Shown: positions 1-5,962 of the stretch, piece by piece
Layout: each line of letters starts with the position of its first letter
How positions within the stretch are numbered: position 1 is the stretch's first letter
Origin: Thermoplasmata archaeon
GTDB taxonomy: Archaea > Thermoplasmatota > E2 > UBA202 > JdFR-43
Direction: 5' to 3'
Assembly: GCA_021163175.1 (NCBI GenBank)
Contig: JAGGXG010000024.1
Location: forward strand, 1-6,863
Length of the DNA stretch: 6,863 bases
The notes under the pieces: model-generated
Told to the model about the DNA's origin: nothing
The model's input: only the letters and a program-made list of their open reading frames with translations
Database searches by the model: none
Made by a program: the position numbers and the translations under genes

Positions 1-10
1 AATTTAAATT
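1..10 (+). promoter_or_regulatory. TATA box of the beta-helix gene
   Basis: The palindromic A/T stretch AATTTAAATT matches an archaeal TATA box. Its centre (about 5.5) is 24.5 bases before the GTG at 30 but only 18.5 before the ATG at 24. By the usual 25-27 base spacing this favours transcription starting near 30. The BRE element would lie outside the window, so the box is only partly supported. Confidence 0.5.
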
Positions 11-23
11 AAACACCCAATTT

Positions 24-1517
24 ATGGTTGTGAAAAAGATTTTGGCTACCATGCTTACAATTCTTCTTCTATTTCCAGTGCATATTCATGCATATGAAAA
101 AGGCGATGGAAAAGTTTTGTATGTTGGTGGCAATGGCGAGGGAAATTACAGCAGCATAATGGCTGCTGTCAACGCCGCCAAAGATGGTTATACAATCATG
201 GTTTATAGGGGTATTTATAGAGAGAATGTTATTATATCGAAAGAGCTTACCCTCATTGGAATTGGCTATCCAATTATAGATGGAAGAGGAAAAGATGGTG
301 TAACTATTGCAGCAGAAAATTGTATTGTGGATGGATTTAAAATTGTAAATGGAAGCAATGGAACAATGATTTTATCAAACAAGAATCTTATATCAAACAA
401 CATTATCGAGAATAATAATCATTCAGATGTGGAAAGTGCTGGCGTGTATATTTTAAACTCTCAACATAACAGGATTATCAATAATATCATAAGTGGTAAC
501 CAAAATGGAATAATAGTTCACAATTCCTCACAAAATACAATTTTATGCAATAATATTTCAAATCATGTTTATTGGGAAGGAATATGGCTACGAGCTTCAA
601 GTAATAATGTGTTTTTGAATAATACTTTTTTCAATAATTCTATTCATGTATACAGTTACTCCTCAAATAACAATAACATATCTTACAATACATTCATTAG
701 TCCAGAAGGAGCTATGTTGATTATATCTGGTAATAATAATGTCTTTTATGGTAATACCTTTATAGGCTGGGGAAACATCGAATTTAGTGGTTTAAATAAC
801 AAATTTATTTCTAATAATGCTTCAAAAATAGGTATATTTTTATATGGTGAAAATGAGACAATAAAAAATAACATTATGCAACGCCTTCACATAGATGGTG
901 CCAATCTTTCGAATTTTTTGCATAATATAGAAAACAATACCTGCAATGGAAAAGAAATATATTACGCAAAAAACAAGTGTGATGTAGAAATTCCAGAAAA
1001 TGTCTCACAAATCATATTGGTAAATTGTAGCAAAATAAACATAGCGGGGTATTCCTTTATTGATACTGCGGGCATAGAAATTGCATATTCTCATGATATA
1101 AAAATAGCTCGCAATACAGTTGCTAAAAATCATCGTGGCATATATATCACGCATTCTTACAATGTTGTTGTATCTGGAAATGAAATAGTTGAAAATTTAG
1201 TTGGCATAAGAATCATATTTTCACGGAATGTTAAAATAATGCATAACAATGTTTCTTCAAATATTCTTTATGGATTTTATTGGTTCAGTGCTTTCCTTTG
1301 TGATACAGTTGCTAATAATTTCATTAATAACTCTGACTATGCAATCATAAATTCTTTCCTTAATACATGGTTCCACAATTACTGGGATAACTGGCATATT
1401 ATGATGCCAAAGCCAATTCTTGTTTGCATATTTATACCAAGATTATTCCTAATATGCCCATGCATACCATGGTTGAATTTTGATTGGCTTCCAGCCATGC
1501 ACCCCAACAATATTTAA
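24..1517 (+). CDS. Exported NosD-like right-handed beta-helix protein
   Basis: This is a 497-residue secreted or cell-surface protein of the parallel right-handed beta-helix type (NosD/CASH-like repeats); its substrate or ligand is unknown. A signal peptide is visible: K4-K5, a hydrophobic core at about 6-19, and likely cleavage after IHA at 21-23. Residues 56-110 carry the family opening (a VYRGIYRENV strand, then a LTLIGIG and IIDGRG turn). Residues 115-450 are stacked coils rich in N-x-I and NN turns, interrupted at about 306-340 by a CNGKEIYY...IILVNCS segment of the kind seen in archaeal NosD-domain proteins. NYWDNW at 452-457 is a C-terminal motif common in euryarchaeal members. The tail 458-497 is hydrophobic with three cysteines. 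Potential N-glycosylation sequons (NNS, NNT, NGT) are abundant. The start could instead be the GTG at 30, which fits the TATA box better and gives a cleaner signal peptide beginning MKKILATML. The gene is very AT-rich (12 G/C in 601-660). The fold is well supported; the function is not. Confidence 0.85.
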   Translation: MVVKKILATMLTILLLFPVHIHAYEKGDGKVLYVGGNGEGNYSSIMAAVNAAKDGYTIMVYRGIYRENVIISKELTLIGIGYPIIDGRGKDGVTIAAENCIVDGFKIVNGSNGTMILSNKNLISNNIIENNNHSDVESAGVYILNSQHNRIINNIISGNQNGIIVHNSSQNTILCNNISNHVYWEGIWLRASSNNVFLNNTFFNNSIHVYSYSSNNNNISYNTFISPEGAMLIISGNNNVFYGNTFIGWGNIEFSGLNNKFISNNASKIGIFLYGENETIKNNIMQRLHIDGANLSNFLHNIENNTCNGKEIYYAKNKCDVEIPENVSQIILVNCSKINIAGYSFIDTAGIEIAYSHDIKIARNTVAKNHRGIYITHSYNVVVSGNEIVENLVGIRIIFSRNVKIMHNNVSSNILYGFYWFSAFLCDTVANNFINNSDYAIINSFLNTWFHNYWDNWHIMMPKPILVCIFIPRLFLICPCIPWLNFDWLPAMHPNNI

Positions 1518-1520
1518 ATA
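1511..1520 (+). promoter_or_regulatory. TATA box of pdxST, overlapping the upstream stop codon
   Basis: TATTTAAATA is a near-ideal archaeal TATA box and contains the TAA stop (1515-1517) of the beta-helix gene. Its centre is 25.5 bases before the ATG at 1541 and 16.5 before the ATG at 1532. The first spacing is what a leaderless transcript beginning at 1541 would need. No Shine-Dalgarno sequence precedes either ATG, which agrees. Confidence 0.7.
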
Positions 1521-1540
1521 GTGGTAGCAATATGGGAAAC

Positions 1541-2536
1541 ATGCAACTGGAAAAGCTTCGCTTCGGAACAGAGCTTATTAAAAGAGGATTTGCGAAAATG
1601 CAGAAGGGCGGCGTTATCATGGACGTCACCAATGCCGAGCAGGCAAGGATTGCGGAGGAGGCTGGAGCTGTCGCCGTCATGGCGTTGCATCGTGTTCCTG
1701 CCGACATAAGAGCTGCTGGTGGGGTAGCGAGAATGGCTGACCCGAAGAAAATTGAGGAAATAATGGAAGCCGTTACCATTCCAGTTATGGCGAAATGCAG
1801 GATAGGACATATTTCGGAGGCAAAAGCTCTGGAAAGCTTGGGCGTTGATATGATAGATGAGAGCGAAGTTTTAACGCCTGCTGATGCATTTTTCCATATC
1901 GATAAGCGTGAATTTGTTGTTCCGTTTGTTTGTGGAGCAAGAAGTCTTGAAGAAGCAGTCCGAAGAATATGGGAAGGGGCTGCAATGATAAGGACTAAAG
2001 GAGAGGCTGGCACTGGAAATGTTGTCGAAGCAGTCCGTCACATGCGCTTAATGAATTATGCAATTCAGGAAGTCACAAAAATGGATGAGAGCGAGCTGTA
2101 CAGTGTTGCAGAAAGATATGCACTGCCTTATAAAAAGCTGGCTAACGCTGTTGCGGAAGAAATGGGAATAAAGTTGAGAGAAGATGAGCAAATCTTCGGA
2201 AAATACAGCATGGCGGAAATCACAGATGGATTGTTCGAGGTTTTAAAGGAAGTGAAAAAGTTGCAGCGCCTCCCGGTCGTCAATTTTGCGGCAGGCGGCA
2301 TAGCCACGCCTGCAGATGCTGCCCTCATGATGCTGCTCGGGAGCGATGGCGTTTTCGTTGGTTCTGGAATATTCAAATCTTCCAACCCGCCAGCATATGC
2401 CAAGGCGATAGTTGAAGCTGTGGAGAACTGGAGGGATAGCAGGATTGTTGCGGAAGCATCTAAAGGACTTGGAGAGCCCATGAAGGGAGAGGAAATAGAC
2501 AAGCTTGAGGAAATGCTTCAGAGCAGGGGCATATGA
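1541..2536 (+). CDS. pdxS: PLP synthase subunit PdxS
   Basis: PdxS is the synthase subunit of the DXP-independent vitamin B6 pathway. It condenses ribose 5-phosphate, glyceraldehyde 3-phosphate and ammonia (delivered by PdxT) into pyridoxal 5'-phosphate, and the family forms cytosolic dodecamers. From the ATG at 1541 it has 331 residues in a TIM-barrel fold. Visible landmarks are IMDVTN with D28, MAKCRIGH with the Schiff-base lysine K85, RTKGEAGTGN with the second lysine K153 and the phosphate loop, and LPVVNFAAGGIATPADAA at 244-261 followed by GVFVGSGIFKS. Residues of about 200-235 have no counterpart in typical bacterial PdxS (about 294 residues) and match the place of the insertion known in Methanocaldococcus PdxS. 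The frame is open upstream to an ATG at 1484, but that would read through the beta-helix gene and lie upstream of the TATA box; 1532 is the only serious alternative start. The gene is translationally linked to pdxT. Confidence 0.97.
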   Translation: MQLEKLRFGTELIKRGFAKMQKGGVIMDVTNAEQARIAEEAGAVAVMALHRVPADIRAAGGVARMADPKKIEEIMEAVTIPVMAKCRIGHISEAKALESLGVDMIDESEVLTPADAFFHIDKREFVVPFVCGARSLEEAVRRIWEGAAMIRTKGEAGTGNVVEAVRHMRLMNYAIQEVTKMDESELYSVAERYALPYKKLANAVAEEMGIKLREDEQIFGKYSMAEITDGLFEVLKEVKKLQRLPVVNFAAGGIATPADAALMMLLGSDGVFVGSGIFKSSNPPAYAKAIVEAVENWRDSRIVAEASKGLGEPMKGEEIDKLEEMLQSRGI

Positions 2537-3126
2537 AAGTTTCAGTTATCGCTGCCCAGGGAGATGTTGAAGAGCATGTTTTAATGGCGAGAAGGGCATT
2601 GAAAGAGCTCGGTCTGGAGGGAAATGTTATAGCGACAATAAGAAAAGAGGATGTTGCAAAAAGTGATGGAATTATTTTGCCAGGTGGGGAAAGCACAACA
2701 ATAAGCAAGCTGATTCATGCTAAATCAATTGCAGAAGAAATAAAAAAGGCTGCAAAAGAAGGAAAGCCAGTAATGGGAACATGTGCAGGAAGCATATTGC
2801 TCGCAAAGTATGGAGATGAGCAGATTGAAAAAACAAAAACAAAATTGCTTGAACTAATGGACATATGGGTGAAAAGAAATGCTTTTGGTCGCCAGCGAGA
2901 AAGCTTTCAAACAACGTTGAACATAAAAGGCATAGGAGATTTTGAGGCAGTTTTTATAAGAGCTCCAGCAATAATAAAAGCTGGAAACAATGTTGAAATA
3001 CTTGCCACTTTAGATGATTGCATCGTTGCTGCTAAGCAGGGCAACATTCTTGCTTTAGCGTTTCATCCAGAGTTAACAAATGATACAAGATTGCACAAAT
3101 ATTTTCTGGAACTACTTCTTAAATAG
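2533..3126 (+). CDS. pdxT: PLP synthase glutaminase subunit PdxT
   Basis: PdxT is the class I glutamine amidotransferase partner of PdxS. It hydrolyses glutamine and passes ammonia to the PdxS active site. At 197 residues it is normal for the family. The oxyanion region LPGGEST is at 49-55, the nucleophile C84 is in GTCAGS (82-87), and the other triad members are H178 and E180 in FHPELT. GRQRESF, starting near residue 118, is the conserved GRQ region. The start ATG overlaps the pdxS stop as ATGA, so the two are certainly one transcript and probably translationally coupled. Only a weak G-rich stretch (AGGGG at 2525-2529) precedes the start. The last 15 bases overlap the 3' end of the convergent methyltransferase gene, and no poly-T terminator follows the stop. 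Confidence 0.96.
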   Translation: MKVSVIAAQGDVEEHVLMARRALKELGLEGNVIATIRKEDVAKSDGIILPGGESTTISKLIHAKSIAEEIKKAAKEGKPVMGTCAGSILLAKYGDEQIEKTKTKLLELMDIWVKRNAFGRQRESFQTTLNIKGIGDFEAVFIRAPAIIKAGNNVEILATLDDCIVAAKQGNILALAFHPELTNDTRLHKYFLELLLK

Positions 3127-4077
3127 GCAGAAGAATCTGGTAAGGCTTTTATGCACTCTATAGGGATGTATTTCAATTAAATCGAAAAATTCTTTTCCTG
3201 TGCCAATAAGCTGCCTGTTTGCAATGCCCGCCATTATATAACCGTGGCTGAGCCACTCATCAAATTTTTTGAAAGCCTCTCTGTACAACTTCTTTATTTT
3301 CTCGCCAACATACGATGACCTTCCATAAGGAAAATCTGTTACAATTGCATCCGCTTTTAAATCAACATTTCGCATATCCTTGTTATATATCCTTGCATCT
3401 ATGCCAAAATGCTTCATATTGTTCTTACATCCATGCGCAATCCATTTTTTTGCTTCTATTCCCAAAACACTTGCTCCTATTAAACCAGCCTCTATCAGGA
3501 TCGTTCCAGTGCCACAAAATGGATCAACAACAATGCTGCTTTTCTTTATCCTTGCAATATTCACCATGGCCCTGGCAAGACGAGGATGCAGAGTTATTGG
3601 CAGTTCAAATGGCTTCTTTTTCCTTTTTTCAAATTGATATCTATCTATTTTGAATAATTCTCTGGTAAGGTAAAGCTTTTTATAGGAATAAATTTTGATT
3701 AAATTATCGGGATTTTTTACATTAACTTTACAACCCGTCGCTTTAGAAATTTTCTCTCCCATTTCATTCTTCAATTTTTTTGAATCGATTTTTTTATCAA
3801 AATTCAAAACTTCTATCTTAAAACTTCCTTCCATACCAATATCTTTGATGGCATCCTCAATTTCTTTTTTGCTTCCCATTCCTACAACTTCATTTATGCT
3901 ATGAGTCATTGCAACTCGCTTTGCAATCCTTTCAACTTTTTCCTCAGCCTCAAAAATGGCCATCCTGCTGTTATGATATATTTCATTGCTCTCAATTTTT
4001 TCTGCTTCCATTATTCCACGCAATTCTGAAACTGGCATCGTAGCATGCTCTCCCGATAGCTCAAAGAGGAGCAACAT
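3112..4077 (-). CDS. trmG10: tRNA (guanine-10 N2) methyltransferase, Trm-G10/Trm11 type
   Basis: This 321-residue enzyme belongs to the archaeal Trm-G10 family, which uses S-adenosylmethionine to make N2-methyl- and N2,N2-dimethylguanosine at tRNA position 10; the characterised Pyrococcus enzyme is about the same length. The N-terminal part (roughly 40-145) is a divergent THUMP-type RNA-binding region. It is followed by the family linker KKPFELPITLHPRLARAMVN (155-174) and a Rossmann methyltransferase domain with the SAM motif DPFCGTGTILIEA (185-197). The catalytic motif reads TDFPYGRSS (247-255), where the first proline of the usual D-P-P-Y is replaced by phenylalanine. The gene diverges from the small zinc-finger gene and converges on pdxT with a 15-base overlap. 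The ATG at 4077 has no ribosome binding site but sits 26.5 bases from the centre of a TATATA box, which points to a leaderless message. Family assignment is firm; exact mono- or dimethylation is inferred. Confidence 0.92.
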   Translation of the reverse strand: MLLLFELSGEHATMPVSELRGIMEAEKIESNEIYHNSRMAIFEAEEKVERIAKRVAMTHSINEVVGMGSKKEIEDAIKDIGMEGSFKIEVLNFDKKIDSKKLKNEMGEKISKATGCKVNVKNPDNLIKIYSYKKLYLTRELFKIDRYQFEKRKKKPFELPITLHPRLARAMVNIARIKKSSIVVDPFCGTGTILIEAGLIGASVLGIEAKKWIAHGCKNNMKHFGIDARIYNKDMRNVDLKADAIVTDFPYGRSSYVGEKIKKLYREAFKKFDEWLSHGYIMAGIANRQLIGTGKEFFDLIEIHPYRVHKSLTRFFCLFKK

Positions 4078-4080
4078 ATA

Positions 4081-4090
4081 ATATAAATAT
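4081..4090 (+). promoter_or_regulatory. TATA box of the zinc-finger gene
   Basis: ATATAAATAT is a good archaeal TATA box whose centre lies 24.5 bases before the ATG at 4110, consistent with a leaderless transcript. It sits between the methyltransferase start codon (4077) and that gene's own TATA box (4101-4106). Confidence 0.65.
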
Positions 4091-4100
4091 CTCCATTCGT

Positions 4101-4106
4101 TATATA
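4101..4106 (-). promoter_or_regulatory. TATA box of the tRNA methyltransferase gene
   Basis: TATATA, identical on both strands, is centred 26.5 bases upstream of the methyltransferase start at 4077. The spacing suits a leaderless transcript. An alternative A/T run at 4080-4089 is too close to the start codon to drive initiation there and is better read as the box for the opposite strand. Confidence 0.55.
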
Positions 4107-4109
4107 CCC

Positions 4110-4274
4110 ATGGGTTGCTATATATGTGGAGCCAGAGAATTCACAAAATGCCATCATTGCGGCCAGCCAATATGCAAGGAGCATGCCCATTTTATTGAAG
4201 AAATCGGCTATTATTTATGCGATGCATGCTATCTTGCATACAAAAATGGCAACCCAAATGTTCTGTCAGAGTAA
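4110..4274 (+). CDS. Small FYVE-like treble-clef zinc-finger protein, 54 residues
   Basis: This short reading frame encodes 54 residues with eight regularly paired metal ligands: C3-x2-C6, C14-x2-C17, C22-x2-H25 and C37-x2-C40, enough for two zinc ions. The order and local motifs (F11, then KCHHCG at 13-18, PIC at 20-22, YLCDACY at 35-41) resemble a shortened FYVE/RING-like cross-brace finger. The basic patch that eukaryotic FYVE domains use for phosphoinositide binding is absent. There is no signal peptide or membrane segment, so it is probably cytosolic; its role is unknown, with RNA, DNA or protein binding all possible. It starts 32 bases from the divergent methyltransferase gene, has its own TATA box at leaderless spacing, and ends 40 bases before the thermosome start. 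A chance frame of this length is unlikely to hold eight ordered ligands, so I regard it as a real gene. Family naming is tentative. Confidence 0.85.
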   Translation: MGCYICGAREFTKCHHCGQPICKEHAHFIEEIGYYLCDACYLAYKNGNPNVLSE

Positions 4275-4276
4275 AT

Positions 4277-4284
4277 TTTATATA
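4277..4284 (+). promoter_or_regulatory. TATA box of the thermosome gene
   Basis: TTTATATA begins two bases after the zinc-finger stop codon. Its centre at 4280.5 predicts transcription starting at about 4305-4307, leaving a leader of roughly 8-10 bases before the ATG at 4315. A second A/T run at 4291-4298 would place the start inside the gene and is less likely. Confidence 0.65.
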
Positions 4285-4305
4285 GAAGAATTAATATAGC
4301 GTTTT

Positions 4306-4311
4306 GGTGAT
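4306..4311 (+). promoter_or_regulatory. Shine-Dalgarno sequence of the thermosome gene
   Basis: GGTGAT is complementary to the conserved AUCACC at the 3' end of archaeal 16S rRNA and stands three bases before the ATG at 4315. It supports that ATG as the start. It is the only convincing ribosome binding site in the window. Confidence 0.7.
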
Positions 4312-4314
4312 AAA

Positions 4315-5949
4315 ATGTTGACAGGAAAAACCCCAATTTTGATATTGAAGGAAGGGACTGAAAGAGAGAAAGGTAGAGAAGCGCAATATAACAACATAAG
4401 GGCAGCTATAGCAATAGCTGATGCAGTCCGCTCAACAATGGGTCCAAAAGGCATGGATAAGATGCTAGTGGACAGCATGGGAGACGTTGTCATAACAAAT
4501 GATGGCGTTACCATTCTGAAAGAAATAGATGTTGAGCATCCAGCAGCGAAGATGCTTGTTGAGGTTGCAAAAGCTCAAGACCAGGAATGCGGCGATGGAA
4601 CGACGACAGCAGTCGTTCTTGCTGGAGAGTTGCTTAAATATGCCCAGGATTTGATAGACCAGAACATTCATCCAACGCTCATAGCTGACGGCTACAGGCT
4701 TGCAAGCAGGAAGGCAATAGAGGTGCTTGAAAAAAATGCTTTGGAAGTAAAGCCAGATGACGAGCAATTGTTAAAGAAGATGGCTGAAACATCTATGACA
4801 GGCAAGGTTGCAGCATCCAACAAAGAAATGCTCGCCAACATTGCCTACAAAGCTGTTAAGGCAATTGTGGAGGAAGTCGATGGAGCTATGAGAGTTGATC
4901 TGGACAACATAAAAGTGGAGAAGAAGCAGGGTGGCTCTGTGGAGGATACAGAACTTGTTGAAGGAGTAATACTTGACAAGGAGAGAGTTCATCCGGATAT
5001 GCCAAGAGTCGTTGAAAATGCAAAGATTTTGCTTTTGAATGCTCCACTTGAAGTGAGAAAGACAGAGGTTGATGCACAGATAAGAATAACTGATCCAGAG
5101 CAACTGCAGAAATTCCTGGAAGGCGAGGAACAGATGATAAGGGACATGGTTGACAAAATAAAGGCAAGTGGCGCCAACGTTGTAATATGCCAGAAGGGAA
5201 TCGATGATCTGGCTCAGTATTATCTTGCTAAAGCAGGCATTTTTGCTGTCAGAAGAGTGAAGAAATCTGATATGGAGAAGCTTGCAAGGGCAACAGGAGC
5301 AAAGATACTCTCGGGCCTGGAAGAAATCAAAGAAAGCGATTTGGGCGAAGCAGGCAGAGTAGAGGAGAGAAAGATTGGCGATGACAAAATGACATTCATA
5401 ACAGGATGCAAGAATGCCAAAGCAGTCAGCATACTTGTCAGAGGAGGAACAGAGCATGTCGTTGATGAGATTGAACGTGGCTTACATGATGCTTTGAGTG
5501 TGATTGCAGTCGCCATAGAAGATGGAAAAATGACAACTGGCGGCGGCTCGGCGGCGATGGAAATAGCTCTGGGCTTGCGTGACTATGCTGCCACTGTTGG
5601 AGGTAGAGAGCAGCTTGCCATAGAGGCTTTCGCAAATGCCATGGAAGTTGTGCCTCGGGCTCTTGCAACAAATGCGGGACTTGACCCAATAGACATACTC
5701 ATCAAACTCAGACAGGCCCATAAAGAAGGCAAGAAATATCATGGAGTAGATGTGTATTCTGGAGAAATCAGGGATATGAAAGAGGCTTTCGTCATCGAAC
5801 CATTGCGCGTTGGTGTGCAGGCAATAAAATCTGCAACTGAAGCAGCGATAATGATATTGCGTATCGATGATGTCATAGCAGCAAGAGAAATGGAGAAGGG
5901 CAAGGGCGGCGGTCCAGGCGGTCCAGAAGGCGCAGAAGGCGAATATTGA
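4315..5949 (+). CDS. ths: Thermosome (group II chaperonin) subunit
   Basis: This cytosolic chaperonin subunit assembles into double rings with a built-in lid and folds proteins using ATP. Its 544 residues are normal for the family. The N-terminus TGKTPILILKEGTERE is the family opening. The equatorial ATP site shows TMGPKGMDKML (41-51), NDGVT (62-66) and GDGTT (93-97). The conserved LHDAL (390-394) supplies the catalytic D392, and GGGSAAME (409-416) is the second nucleotide-contact loop. The apical domain with the helical protrusion spans about 215-365. The tail ends in a short glycine-rich stretch with acidic residues (GKGGGPGGPEGAEGEY) instead of a long GGM repeat. Codon use is GC-richer than in the beta-helix gene, as expected for high expression. 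Alpha or beta subunit type cannot be decided, and a paralogue may exist elsewhere. The gene has its own TATA box and Shine-Dalgarno sequence; no archaeal heat-shock operator was recognised. Confidence 0.98.
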   Translation: MLTGKTPILILKEGTEREKGREAQYNNIRAAIAIADAVRSTMGPKGMDKMLVDSMGDVVITNDGVTILKEIDVEHPAAKMLVEVAKAQDQECGDGTTTAVVLAGELLKYAQDLIDQNIHPTLIADGYRLASRKAIEVLEKNALEVKPDDEQLLKKMAETSMTGKVAASNKEMLANIAYKAVKAIVEEVDGAMRVDLDNIKVEKKQGGSVEDTELVEGVILDKERVHPDMPRVVENAKILLLNAPLEVRKTEVDAQIRITDPEQLQKFLEGEEQMIRDMVDKIKASGANVVICQKGIDDLAQYYLAKAGIFAVRRVKKSDMEKLARATGAKILSGLEEIKESDLGEAGRVEERKIGDDKMTFITGCKNAKAVSILVRGGTEHVVDEIERGLHDALSVIAVAIEDGKMTTGGGSAAMEIALGLRDYAATVGGREQLAIEAFANAMEVVPRALATNAGLDPIDILIKLRQAHKEGKKYHGVDVYSGEIRDMKEAFVIEPLRVGVQAIKSATEAAIMILRIDDVIAAREMEKGKGGGPGGPEGAEGEY

Positions 5950-5962
5950 GCTCTTCCCCCAA

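Noticed and set aside
350..1380. AAT/AAC-rich tracts suggestive of a DNA repeat array
   Set aside because: The periodicity is at protein level (Asn-rich beta-helix coils) with variable spacing and no conserved repeat unit, so it is neither a CRISPR array nor a tandem repeat.
1484..1540. Longer PdxS starting at ATG 1484
   Set aside because: The extra residues are the beta-helix gene's 3' end in another frame, lie upstream of the TATA box, and do not resemble a PdxS N-terminus.
1432..2013. 193-codon antisense open frame over the end of the beta-helix gene and pdxS
   Set aside because: It lies almost wholly opposite strongly conserved PdxS codons, has a serine/alanine-rich composition typical of antisense shadows, and has no recognisable family.
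4771..5457. 228-codon antisense open frame inside the thermosome gene
   Set aside because: It is long, but its Cys/Leu/Phe/His-rich sequence mirrors the thermosome codons (GAA, AAG, GCA read backwards) and it has no promoter or family motif.
5896..5946. Glycine-rich repeat at the 3' end of the thermosome gene
   Set aside because: Glycine-rich C-terminal tails are normal for chaperonins; the DNA is a short coding repeat, not a mobile or regulatory element.
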